From Exophiala sp. HKRS030 (Eukaryota; Ascomycota; Eurotiomycetes; Chaetothyriales; Herpotrichiellaceae), in NCBI GenBank assembly GCA_023897205.1, contig JAHWDD010000004.1, forward strand, positions 2,418,001-2,482,000: 64,000 bases of DNA, written 5' to 3'. Below, piece after piece: positions 1 through 11,054 of the stretch. How positions within the stretch are numbered: the stretch's first letter is position 1; every line of letters starts with the position of its first letter. The notes under the pieces are model-generated. The model was not told where the DNA came from, ran no database searches, and was given only the letters and a program-made list of their open reading frames with translations. The position numbers and the translations under genes were made by a program.

Positions 1-961
1 ATCTACCAGCTTTGTTCAGACGTACCGGTGGGTGCTGTTGAGGTTTGGGATGAGCACCGATTTTGTATTGGGACAAGGATTCAAGTCAACGTTGAAGGAC
101 TCAAGACTCTGTCAAAAGCCTACTGTATCTTATCTGCCGAAGCAGGCCGGCATAGATGTAACGTCTCGAAGGACTCCCACCTTATCATCGGGCAATAACA
201 TGGTTCATCCTTGCCCGCGATCAAGCAGCGAGGTCTGCGTAAATAGCAAAAGGGCCAGTGCTCGCATCTCCGCGTGTTAACCATTTCGATAAGTGGGGGG
301 GTTGGATGATCCTGGGTGAGGTGATACCTTGTACTGTATGGAAGAAAGGATCCCGGCTAAGGACGAGGTAGGAAGTATTTGTGAGTATCTCTCTGCATTG
401 CCGAGTGACTAGATAACTTAGTCGTCCTCGGTATCGGTGGGATGAATTCGGGGTAATGATTAATCGGGTCTGGATGAGAGATAGGGATTTGTTAGTCCGA
501 CAACTTGTCGATCGCAAGTCCAGATGTTCTGGCGAAGTTCGCGCGAGTCCATCCCGTATGTTTAGTTAACAAACAAGAGACCAAAAGCAGCTCTACGGAA
601 AAACATATGTCCGGATCCATATACGGGGCTGCTGCCAAACTAGTGCCCAGTGTGAGGATTGGGTCAGTCACGTTGCTGATAAAGAGCAGACGAAAGGGAT
701 ACCAATATGACAAGATAGATACCATTTCCTATCTGCCGATTGATGATATAGTGAGGCTATAGCCTCAAAAACGGGGTATCTCTCGACGGGTCCTCTTTCT
801 CCTCTCGCAGGTGGAAGCCCTCGACACTCGAAGGAGCGACGAAGTCCACATGAACAACGCCTGTTTCACAAACCGCAAGAGATTATTCCTCCCATCCGTT
901 ACACACAAATAGCACTCCTTTCCCACCGCCAAACCCTGATATCATGTTTGATGCTTTCTTT
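1..961. other. Left edge, no supported gene
   Basis: Only short overlapping open frames on both strands are present, none with a recognisable domain, ATG context or intron pattern. The stretch may hold the 3' flank of the Cys-Pro repeat gene and an untranslated part of a gene outside the window. I see nothing further in it. Confidence 0.5.
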
Positions 962-1399
962 TCAAGCATGTTTGTGTACCACAGGGCAGACGGCGTCCTT
1001 GGAAGCCGCCTGAAGACTTGGATGTTCATGAACTTTTCCCTTGTGATGGCCGAGGGTGGCATTTGTGACTGGACAGACATCACCTTCCTTTGAGTTTGCC
1101 GTGGAAGGGTGATTCGGAGGAAGGACCGAGGAGACGGTCCCGACGACGGGGCAGATGGCCTCGTCCATGGCCTGTTGCTCCGGACGCGAGACGATCTTGG
1201 AGAGGGCAGGGCACGACTCGGCGTTCGAGAGATCTTCAGTGTTGTTGAAAATGCCAGGATGCTTGCTGAGATTGTGGTGGTGGTCGGTCGTAGCGTTGGT
1301 GACTGGGCAGACGAGTCCTGGTGCCGAGAGATCGAACTCGGGATGCTTGGGAGGAAGGACGGTGTTGGTGGTGCCAACAATGGGACAGACTTCAGCCAT
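962..1399 (-). CDS. Small Cys-Pro / His repeat protein, possible heme or metal binder
   Basis: This is a single-exon protein of 145 aa that I cannot assign to a named family. It consists of two imperfect copies of a unit of about 55-60 residues (roughly residues 5-68 and 83-142). Each unit reads CPxVGT, then LPPxHP, then CPVTNAT, then an HH-containing stretch ending in HP, then a third Cys-Pro (CPALSK or CPVVHK). All six cysteines are followed by proline, and histidines cluster after each CPVTNAT. Cys-Pro dipeptides are the core of heme-regulatory motifs, so heme or metal binding is an inference from the motif only. No signal peptide or membrane segment is seen, so the protein is probably cytosolic. 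The ATG at 1399 is the first in frame after an upstream stop. The neighbouring MFS gene lies about 500 bp away on the same strand. Confidence 0.75.
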   Translation of the reverse strand: MAEVCPIVGTTNTVLPPKHPEFDLSAPGLVCPVTNATTDHHHNLSKHPGIFNNTEDLSNAESCPALSKIVSRPEQQAMDEAICPVVGTVSSVLPPNHPSTANSKEGDVCPVTNATLGHHKGKVHEHPSLQAASKDAVCPVVHKHA

Positions 1400-1918
1400 G
1401 ATGAATGGTGTATAGTAGGGACTGAGGTCGACAAAAGACGGTGGTGAAGGTATAATAGCACAGTGGAAGTGCCGATGTTCTGATCAGGCTAGAGTTGTAG
1501 TAATTTTGAGAGCACGATGGGACGAGAAGGTTTGTGAGTTGAAGGGATGCAATAGGCAGCGCGTCAGGCAGTTGGGCAGGTCGGGAAGAGGCCGTCGACA
1601 TCACATTGCACGGTCACGTTGCCTCCTCACAATGGCTGTTTACAGAACAATCAGCCTTGTCAATTTATGACGTAGCCGCATGAGCAAACAACCCCCTCAC
1701 TGACATTGTCCAATCAGAAGCTCAATGTTGGTAATCAGAAAGTCGTGTTCTTTTATCACATGATCGTTGCCTTGTCAGGGACCAAAGTACTCGTACTCGT
1801 TCTCGTATTCGTACCCCGAACCTTGGATTTGTTTCCTACACCTCCGAAGGTCACAACAAGAGTAGAATCTATGATTTAAAATAATCTAATGCCGCTGAAT
1901 ACACTCCACTGAACGTCC
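1400..1918. other. Intergenic, upstream of the Cys-Pro protein
   Basis: This is the probable promoter of the minus-strand gene ending at 1399 together with the 3' flank of the MFS gene. It contains a short TACTCG/TTCTCG run near 1787-1815. No gene is seen. Confidence 0.4.
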
Positions 1919-4081
1919 TCAATCAGACTCAAGCTCAGGCTCTCGGTCGCTCTTTTGCCTAATGTCTCTCCAGCCCATTGCCCAACTGCAGATGAACGCT
2001 CCCCCCGCCGCTCCACATACAAGGTAGAAGACATGGTCAACGCTAACACTGAAGGCCTTGACAACACCAGCCACTTGGTCTGGGGTGACAACCTTTGCGA
2101 ACTCGGTGGCTCCGGCCGCTAGTACCGCATCAACGTTGGCGCCTGGAGCATACTGTGGGATTTTTGTCTTCAGGCTGTTACTGAAAACGGTCTGCGCGAT
2201 AGTAAGAAACACTGCCGCTCCAAAATTCTGAGAGAAGAGAAGTATCGCCATGGCGATTGGTGAGTCTGCCGCCGGAGTGAGTGCCTGAAGAGCGACGTAG
2301 ACCTAGAAGGCGACCAGAAATTAGTCAATATACGTCAGGCTGCAGGATGGCCCAGCTTCCAACAAGGCACAGGGTATCACTCACGACCGGTGCTGCTGCT
2401 CCACATCCCACTCCGCCAATGATCTGGTATCCTACCCTCGGTCCAGTTGGGTATGTCGGCGTGAGCATCGAAAGTAGGCCGTACCCAATCGCAGCGAGGG
2501 AAGTGCCTACCAGAATGAAGGGGAGGAAGTACCCCAATATCGGAACTATTCAGGAGCGTGTCAGCCTAACGCACACGACAAGAGACCATCGCCTAAGTCG
2601 GGCAAAAGAAACACTCACCGCTAAGGCCTGTTACCATGGACATGGCAATCTGCGCGAGGACATTTGGCAGGATGTACACTCCACTCATCGTTGGCGTGGT
2701 GCCTTTGACGGCCTGAAACCAAATTGGGAGATAGTATCCTGCACAGATCAAGATTCCGACAATGAAGAACAATGTTAGACACGCCGACCATACAGTCCGC
2801 CGACGTAAGATTGGCAGGGGAATCATGGCGTCGTCGCCTTTATAGTACTCCCAAATGAGAAAGATGGCGAACATGGCGGCGCTTCCACAAAAAAGCCCTA
2901 TAACCGTGGCACTGTCCCAGGCGTGCTGTCCGCCTCCATACTGAAGAGCGAGGAAGAACTGAATAGACGCAGGGGCAAAGATGGCGAATCCGACGAGATC
3001 TAATGTTTGGGTTAACATCTTCCGCAGTGTTTGCTCATCTGACTTCATGGATCCCCTGGGAATGCGGATGAAGAGAAGGATCCCAGCAACAACGGCGCCG
3101 ATGGGAAGGTTGATGTAGAAGCCTGAGAAGTCAGCCTAAGTCCAAATCAAGAACTCGAGGGACCCTCCGCCGACATACATAAACGCCATGTCGCGTACTG
3201 AGTCAAAGCCCCGCCAATGAGAGGGCCACAGGCTTGACCGAGCTGGCCAACTATACCCTAGGTCAGAAAGCGGACGTGGTATTTCTGGGTTCCGTGCTAC
3301 TCACTTGCCATCAAAACGCCAAACATGGCTGCAAATGACTGTCAGTACGATTTCAAGTTCAGCCTGGGGGTTTAGTACCTGGCTGTCTTTCTTTCGGCAG
3401 ACAAGCAGCAAAAATCGCTAAGCCACCGTTAAGCAATCCGGAAGCACCCAGTCCCGAAATAGCCCTCGCAACTATCAACATTGTCGAAGACGTTGCCACT
3501 GCGCACAGCAGAGATCCCAGTTCAAAGACGAAGAAGAAAGATAAAAAGGCCCACTACAAGAGCCATTAGCAGAGATCTCTAAATGGTCAATTAGGGCTTC
3601 AGATGCTTACTTTGAGATTAAAATAGGTATAGATCTTTCCACTCAACGGTTGTAGAGATGCACTGTTTTGTAGGTTAGACTTCTCGATACATATGCAACG
3701 AATGGGTTGGCTGACCTTGCAAGCTGATAGGCACTCCCATACCAACCAACATCAAGAAGGGAGTGGAAATGATCTGTTATCTGAGGGATGGCCTGTGATT
3801 GATACCAGTAAGTTTGAGTTCGAACAGCCAAAGATGAACTTGTCGTCCCGTACAGTCACAATGACTGAGATATCGAGCATAATGACAAACTGGGTGAAAG
3901 TCATAGAGGCCAATATCAGGTAAAGCTTGAAGCCAGTCGGACGCTCCAATTTCTCAGGTTCGCTACTGAACTCGGCTCCTTTCCCAGAGTCCCTACGCGA
4001 CCCTTGAGTTGCCCGTGGTTCTTCGTGTAGTCCGTCGGTATTGGCGTCCACCGCTGAGGGTGACGTCTCTTCAACACCCAT
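1919..4081 (-). CDS. MFS multidrug/toxin exporter, DHA14 (14-TM) type
   Basis: This is a proton-driven efflux permease of the plasma membrane, of the family that includes fungal toxin pumps and azole/drug exporters. A hydrophilic N-terminus of about 60 residues is followed by MLDISVIVT, then AIPQITDHF and DVGWYGSAY, the signature of fungal DHA14 proteins. Further hydrophobic segments follow (CFYINLPIG, then YYLPIWFQAVKG near the middle). The tail is short and acidic, ending in EPELESD. The frame stays intact across at least eight exons. One exon is only 20 nt (3309-3328) and is followed by an apparent GC-AG intron (3258-3308). The ATG at 4081 is chosen because the preceding in-frame residues lack similarity to the family. 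A C6 regulator lies about 200 bp upstream on the same strand and could control it. The substrate cannot be told from sequence. Confidence 0.88.
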
Positions 4082-4277
4082 GGTTTCGATTATTTCTCCG
4101 GCCCGTTGGTAGTAGACACGGCCCGGTACAACGACGATCTTCATGAAGGTAAACAATTTTATATCTTCCTAGGATCGGAGGTGGCATGGTGTGCTGTGAT
4201 GTGCGTCTCTATGAACGGCGGAGTTCGGGTTTCTGAAATCCGGCGGAGACTTTCCCGTATGTGGACATGGACCATAA

Positions 4278-6287
4278 TTAATCAGACCACGAAGAAAGTA
4301 TTTCTCTCAACCACACGTCGTCCAATGCCTCGAAAGCAGACGAGTCCTCAAAAGCTCCATACTCACCACCGGGGTCCATATTTGGATCTAGCCCCAACCC
4401 TGCAGATGCTCCTAGCTTTGAACCGCACCACAGCCGAACGGCCGTGAAGATCTTTATCGTCCTGGTTGCAATGTTATCATCTGTTTCGTCAAAGCCGACA
4501 TGTCGAGCTTGCTCCACGTTACTCAACAGCCGGTCCAGAATGCGATTTAGATCAACGGTCGAGCGAACCAGTCCAACATCCCAGCTCGGATGCTCTAGGA
4601 CGCTGAGTTTGTACAACACAACAACTGAACGTGAAAACTGCGTGAAGATGGGGAATGATACGCCGACATATTCGGAGAATGGGATCTGAAAGAATTGATC
4701 AAAAGCCAACTTTACTGTGTTGAGGCAAGAGTAGAGAGCGTCGAGTGGCTGGAACCCTACATTGAAATGCGTCGAGGTTAATTGCGACAAAGCCATTTCG
4801 CAGATGCTCAATTGTGCGTAGTACTTGGCTGCAAGAACCACTCCTACATAAAAGTAAGCAAAAAAATTCCACTAAATGGGAACATTACTAGGGATGACTG
4901 ACCGTCTTGCTGAGCTTGAGGAGGAATGGCGGCCATAGTTCGCTGCACGTTCGACTCAAGCGCTTTGAAGTAGAACGCCACGGGCACTTTTGAATCTAGT
5001 CTCGCAAGGTCCTCGTAACACCATGCGGCAGGTGGCAGACTTTGTGAAAGCTGTTGGAAGCGAACTTGAGCCAAGAACAGATCATCAAGCGGCCCTTCCT
5101 TGTTGTCATTCAGCACCTGGACGCATTGCTCCATATACTCGGTCCATTGCATTGCGTCGATGTTTGTGAGATAAGTCGCAACACTATTGTCCATCAGCAA
5201 AGACCGCAACAATGCCAGATGCCCTCAGCTTACGTCGAGCTCATAACGAAACAGCCTAGCACTGCGCGTCGCTCTTCTAATGTTGGACGTGCATCCGCTC
5301 GGCCCGTAAGTTGATGTGCTCGATCCGAGGCGTCGCCCTGTTTCGGTAGTAGGTTTGGATTCAGATGCAATGGTTTATTCAGGCGCAGATCAAACACTAT
5401 CGTCATTGCCATATGTGTGAAACGTGACAGCAGCTTTGGAGATTTGCTCAGGAGCTGCTCGTTGCCCCTGGGAAATATGAGCTTGGAAACAACAACCAGA
5501 AGTCCTAGAGGAATGTTTACCATGCCAAATATGTCAGGAGGCCAAGGAGGAGGTCAATATTTGGTTCACTGGCATTGTCAATCATCATTCGCTGGGCCAC
5601 TGTTCGCCGAATTTCTCTGAAGAGAGACATCTTCTTCGAAGTAGCCTTTATCGCGACGGCGACAATACATAAAGATAGGAAAGGTCTGTGTTGTCGTAGC
5701 CTTGACGCATTCATATCATTAGGTAAATGGATAAACGCAAAGGAGCCCAGCATCTGTTTTTTGAACATGTCGAAGCATTTTTCCGCTTCTTCGAAAGGAA
5801 GGTTGGGGTCCTCATCGACAGCCAACATCATCGATTCGGGAGTAAGGGTCGCTGCTGAGGTGACGACGAACCCTGAGACGTCGTTATCTCTTGACGCTGA
5901 GATAGACCCGACGGACTCTGGAGCCGAGGGTCCGAATGCGGAATCTCTGGTAAGAGGTCCATCACTCGAGGATTGAGTAACGGATCGTAGCAGGGAAGTC
6001 ACCTCCTCTAGACGATCCTCCAAAAGAGTGATCCTAGATGCCGCATTTCGGTCTGCCCGGCGTTTCCGTGTCGAGTCAGACGCACGACACTGTTTGTGAA
6101 GTCGGTAACACCGTTCACATTCGGCACGTCCAGGACGTCGGAGACATTTGCATTTCGATTTGGCGCAATTCGTACATGATTGACCATATGCCGTTGGCTT
6201 GACTACACTTGATTGGGACGGTGGTGATGAGTTTATACTTGTCATTGCCCTGGTTTGGAAGGTAGAAAAGAAATCGGAGTTGGACAT
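4278..6287 (-). CDS. Zn(II)2Cys6 transcription factor
   Basis: This is a nuclear DNA-binding regulator of about 615 aa. The binuclear zinc cluster lies near residues 37-67: CTNCAKSKCKC, a loop, CERC, then C six residues later. That gives C-x2-C-x6-C followed by C-x2-C-x6-C. A basic linker (STRKRRADRN) and a short coiled coil (LLEDRLEEVTSLL) follow. The rest is the helical fungal regulatory region, including the VFDLRLNKP motif, and it ends in DVWLREILSSW, common in this family. Four exons join in frame: 6287-5521, 5467-5234, 5183-4903 and 4843-4278. Its stop is about 200 bp from the start of the MFS exporter gene, so a role as local regulator of that pump is likely but inferred. Confidence 0.88.
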
Positions 6288-6896
6288 GCCGAAGTTTCAG
6301 AGCGCAATATCAGTGCGATCATATCATATCTCAAGCGTCTCCAAACTCCTCTGAGACTAGACTATGAGTTATGATATCGACGAAAGGGTGACATGCTGCA
6401 TAGATGATCACGAAGATCAACAAGCTACCCTAGAACGAGGAAGGCTGCGAAGGTGCCGAAGCTGATCGGATTTCGATGTTCTCAATCCCGTTCGAAGTTG
6501 CAATCGCATGACCAGAGAGACCAGATCATGCCGCTTTACTGAGGCAAATTACGTAGCGTGCCAAAATACTCCTTGCCGCTTTTCCCGTCAATCTGTCCCA
6601 GTAGCCCTCCATATTCCTTTCTTTGCTCTTTGATATATCCCTTCGCATATTGCCAATGGCGGGAGATGGTGGTTGAAGCTACCCAACGATGATATTGGAC
6701 ATTTCGGCGCAAATAATGCTTCCCCAAAAATGATTTCCGACGCAGGCAGCTGATTGTTCAATCGACACATCTGATCAATTTGTCGATGACCTCAACCACA
6801 ACGATTCACCTGGAGGATTGCCTACTGGCGATGGCTTTGATGTAAGTCAACCTCCTGTGAATCAGTCCGTAATGATGATTGCATGGTATACTTTCC
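6288..6896. other. Intergenic between two regulators
   Basis: This stretch holds the promoter of the C6 factor and the 3' flank of the bZIP gene. The short open frames here lack any recognisable domain. Nothing else is seen. Confidence 0.4.
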
Positions 6897-8477
6897 TCAT
6901 CCGACGGCAAAATCTGATCCTGCATCCCAGTTGCAGATATCTGACAAGGAGAATAATTCATCGAGCTGGTCAGAATCAACATCTTTCTCGTGAGTGTCTT
7001 CCGGTAGAGGCAGAAGCAGAGCCCAACGCGTTGTATTCCACGACCCTGAACTTTTCTCGGAACTGGCTAGATGGATAGGCCGTTCAATCACCTTTGCAGG
7101 CATAATATCGTCGTATGTCTCGGGAAAGCTCTCGAAGAACTTCGAGTCCATCCTCCACATTTGTATCTCGTACAGGTGATGATTGAACATGCCCGAAAAC
7201 TCATATAGCCCAGTGTTCGAATCGAGGCTCACAATATCGTGGACAGTATATGGCCAGCAAAATCGGAAAGAGTAGATGACTTCGGTCCAGAATTTGTTCG
7301 TTTGCGTCAAGTTCTGGCAAAGCACGGCGCGTTCTCGTAACCCGGGCCTGCGGAAACCAAGATCAGCAACAGCAAATTCAGCTGCGCAGGGATGGCAGCC
7401 TTACCACGGTAGGACGTCTATTGCCAAAGCATGCGGGAGATAGTACTGTGAGGGACTGCAAATTACACATTAGTGGATGTCATCGTCCACGTGTCGAGGC
7501 TTCTTACCGTGGACGATACCATGGGGGTAAGCTCTCGTATGAAGCAGCTTTAACAAGACACTAGGAGTTGTTTGCGATTAGCAACGTCTTGCCGGGGCGA
7601 TGTGGATGAGTATATGACTTACGAGCAGCAACGAATGAATCATCCGTAGTGTGCATAGTCGAGTGATGGTCCCGCTTAAGTGGAAGATGCGTTTGTCCAG
7701 GAGTTGTAATATCTGCCACAAAGGGCAACACCACTGGTTTGAGGATGTCGCGGTAGGAAGATCCCAGCCAAAAAGGACACCCCGAATCAAGGCGTCCTGG
7801 TTTAAACTGGGATCTCCGCATACAGTGGTCCCAGACAGCCCTCGTGCTGCGGTAACGGCATTGTTGAAGATGTTTTGGCAGTCATCACCGCCCGGTGCTA
7901 TTTTTCGTTGCGGCATTTGAGAAGAAGCCTTGCTGACAGTCAGCTGCTTAGTGACCGTGGCACCATCTCCATTCTCGTCAAGCTGATTTAGCAGTAAATC
8001 TTCGTCGATCATTCCTAAGAGCGCTTCGTTGGCAGGAGTCGTCGTGCTAATATCTGAATGCACGGAGTGCAAACTTGGGACCTTGGGTTCAGTAGCATTG
8101 TACCGACCCGGCTGAGTCGCCGACATCCATCCTGGGGCAGGTAGGATGGAGAATGAAGTTGATGCATTACTCCAGGTGCCCACGGAGGCTGGATTTCCCA
8201 AGGCGCAGCTACGGTCCTGGGTCGGTAACGTTTCGCTGATAGGTTCGGGCCTCTCGTCTCGTTGGGACGAAATCACATAGGCTCTTTCAAGCTCGGCACT
8301 GAGTTCTTCCAGTCTGGATTCGAGACCAGCCACACGATCAGCGACTTGAGTCCTTCGCTTCTTTGCACGTAGGCGGTCGATGGCACGCTTTCTTTCGCGC
8401 TGAGCGGTGGTCAATTTTCGTCCTGAAGCCCATTGTTCTCCGTTGGAATTGTGGGATTTCAATTGTCGTGATGACAT
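6897..8477 (-). CDS. bZIP transcription factor with DUF3425-like C-terminus
   Basis: This is a nuclear regulator. A basic region near residues 22-48 (TTAQRERKRAIDRLRAKKRR) is followed by a leucine-zipper-like heptad stretch (VAGLESRLEELSAELERAY). After a disordered middle comes the C-terminal helical domain typical of fungal bZIP/DUF3425 proteins, recognised from CPLWQIL, the run RMIHSLLL-CLVKAASYE-LPPWYRP, and YYLPHALAIDVLPW. Four exons join in frame, with introns near 7618-7570, 7507-7468 and 7405-7350. The ATG at 8477 (MSSRQLK) is preferred because it lies just before the conserved basic region. An in-frame upstream ATG at 8687 would add 70 residues of unlikely sequence. The target genes are unknown. 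Confidence 0.85.
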
Positions 8478-9105
8478 TACTTTGGCAAGAAAACCATCGA
8501 ATTGAGGACCGCCAAACTCGCGGGTGTTGGTATCAGCTCTTGTGGTGCACAGAACATTATCCGTTTGCTCACTTTTCTCAGGAAGATATGAAGAATTGGA
8601 AAGTTGGAGGCGAGGCTGGGCGTTGGGAATGAATGCAAGGGCCCCAGACCAAACCCCGCGCATGCCGGGGTGGTCGTGGGGTGTCAAGCCCTAACCGGTA
8701 TCGTCGAGACTTTAAGGCAGGGGATCAACTGTGTGCGACTCGCACATAAGTGGGTCCAAGCTTAAGACCAGACAAGCCACAAATCTTTCAAGCGACATAT
8801 CTTTTCAAGGCTGTCCAATATCCGAACCGATTGCAATCGATCGGGGAGACGGGTCGGAGAAACATGTCCTTGGGAGACTTTGCTATCTCTTCCCTCATAC
8901 TCAACCAAGATCTACATCTAAGTAAAGACACCCAACTGCCGAAAAGACCAGTGCCTTTGAAAAACTGGCAGCCAACCACTGTCACACTCTCCAGAACCTA
9001 CGTCAATCCCATCTACCTATGGATAATCCAGTCTCACCGCTTCATGGCTATCCCCCATTTCACCTTTGGTATCTTCCGAACGATACTGCAATGTTGGCGG
9101 AATAT
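8478..9105. other. Intergenic upstream of the bZIP gene
   Basis: This region contains the bZIP promoter and the 3' flank of the acetate-type transporter gene. No gene, RNA or repeat is recognised. Confidence 0.4.
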
Positions 9106-10189
9106 CTACGCTTCGTGATCCGGTGTCCTCCTTCTCGCTCCCCTTTCCCAATAATGTGACAAGTCACCAACAGGAAGAAAGAAAGCATACTGCATCTCGG
9201 CAGCCATCATGACGATTGTCATATACCATGCCAAAACACCCGTGACGAAAATAAGAGCACCCCCAGCCTGGACGGAAGGTTAGTGTTGGTATAGATTTAC
9301 CGAGGGGAATTCGACGTCTTTCTTGACGCTTACCTTTTGCAACTGTCCAGCAAGCTCTAGGTCGCCCGTGCTGAGCTTCCAGTATGCCCCACTGAGGACC
9401 CAGGCACCTGCAGTGATGCTAACAAACATCATGACGAAGACCATGTTTGTCCTGAGGGACAGGACGAGGAAAGTCAAAAGCGCAAACCCCCAGACAATCA
9501 GGTACAGAGCAATGACGGCATTGAACTCGCTCGAGAGTGCCCCAGAAGGGCCACCGTTGGTAGAAGCATAAGGTGCGTCGAGGTTCAAGGTAGGCAGCTG
9601 CAACATGCCAAAACTCAACCAGAACACGGCGAGCACGCCGAATGCCACCATAGGGAAAAAGTTGCCCATGATCCATTCAAAAACGCAGGCGAGTAGCAGA
9701 AGTATCGGACCAACGAAGAAGAAAATCCCGCTGAAAGACATTGGGAGTCAGTAATCGAACTTCCGTAGTTATCGACAAGTCCCGAGAAACGCTCACACTA
9801 CTGGTGTGAGCCCACTTGCCCCACCCCAACCCATCAAGACCATGGCAAAGGTCATATCAGCGATGACGAAGCTGTGAGTGTGTTGTGTCAGAGAGGCTGA
9901 GTGCCACCAAAATGAATGTCGTTGGAAACTTACCCAGCGAACCCCAGTGGTGTTGGATTGGCGAAACGCTTGATATTGTCTCCGGCACGAGGGATTTTAG
10001 GAGTCAGGTATAGCTGCGCGCGTATCATTTCTCAGCGTGCGTCTGGCAATGTGGCGAAGGATACCAAGATACCTTCTCAAAGAGCTCAGGACTCATGGAA
10101 ACAGCTCCGTTGGACATCGTCTGGGTCATTGACGGTTCTTTTTTGGCCATATCGGCCTCGATGAAATCAGAACGAATAGGTGAGCCCAT
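9106..10189 (-). CDS. GPR1/FUN34/YaaH family transporter (acetate/ammonium type)
   Basis: This is a six-TM plasma-membrane protein of the family that includes fungal acetate permeases (AcpA/Ady2) and yeast ammonium exporters. A hydrophilic N-terminus (MGSPIRSDF) of about 45 residues leads to the family signature as FANPTPLGFAG. Membrane segments follow (GFVIADMTFAMVLMGW, GIFFFVGPILLLLACV, FFPMVAFGVLAVFW), ending in MAAEMQYAFFLPVGDLS and a short Arg-rich tail. Exons join in frame through at least four introns, and the last coding exon (stop at 9106) lies outside the largest open frame. The ATG at 10189 has a TATATAAG about 80 bp upstream. The substrate is inferred from the family; acetate is most likely. 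Confidence 0.88.
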
Positions 10190-10268
10190 TTTTGCGTAGA
10201 TTGATCTTGTGATGGTGGTTACTGAATTGATTGTGTACTGCAAAGACGTGAAGGGTCATTTCTGTCTT

Positions 10269-10276
10269 CTTATATA
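10269..10276 (-). promoter_or_regulatory. TATA box of the acetate-type transporter
   Basis: TATATAAG on the minus strand, about 80 bp before the ATG at 10189. The distance is usual for a strong fungal promoter with a short leader. Confidence 0.45.
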
Positions 10277-10993
10277 CAACATCCCCCATGGGGGAGCCTT
10301 GCTGTTTTCGATAGGCCAGCTGAACGTCGATCCCCTGAAGTGACCGATCCGGCCAGTTGATCGGTTCATCCGAGATCGACGACCAGTATAACTTTTGCAT
10401 CGGACCGAGTATATTGGTCCCTCCATTATACGGTAATGACTGTGCTCATAGCTAGGCATCTACTCATTGACTAGATTAAATGGTCACTAGAGGATTATGC
10501 GTCCACATCCGGCCGGTCGGGAAAATTGGTTGGTTGCCTATGGGGAGAGGGAAAACCTTGCTCCACACCACTCCGTATTGCCCCGGGACTCAAACTATGG
10601 GGTTTCCTCCGACACCTGTTCCGCAAATGGGAGGAGTAGGCCTTTGTTTGTTGCGTACTAGGAAGAATGGCATACGGACTATTTGCTTAGCCTTCGGACC
10701 GACTGCTCAGGCACGAGGAGGGATAGAGATCAAACAGTGGATCTTGACCCCTTTTGGGAGTTTGTGCGACTCGCACGACCTAGATATACAATCGAATTAA
10801 GCAATCATCATCCCCGTGGGGTGCCATGCGACCTCGCACATAGTCCAAAGTCCCCAAGCTTTATTGCTTCAGTATGTAGACGATAAGGGTCTCGTCTTAG
10901 AGAGCGACTCGTACCGACATCCCATGACGAGGATCTGTCGAGTTTGAAGGTATATGAAGTTTCACAGGATGAAAGATGCTTGAAGATTATGCC

Positions 10994-11001
10994 TATAAAA
11001 G
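10994..11001 (+). promoter_or_regulatory. TATA box of the P450 gene
   Basis: TATAAAAG about 55-60 bp before the ATG at 11055. Confidence 0.45.
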
Positions 11002-11054
11002 TACACGCGAGTCTATCTCAAAGTGAGTAACATGATATTCTAGTCCCGTACAAA

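Larger units (their letters stand above)
10190..11054. other. Divergent promoter: transporter (-) and P450 (+)
   Basis: These 0.86 kb separate two divergently transcribed genes, each with a TATA-like element near its start. No open frame of interest is seen. Two copies of a TTTGTGCGAC/TGTGCGACTCGCAC-like sequence occur near 8728 and 10760. Confidence 0.45.
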
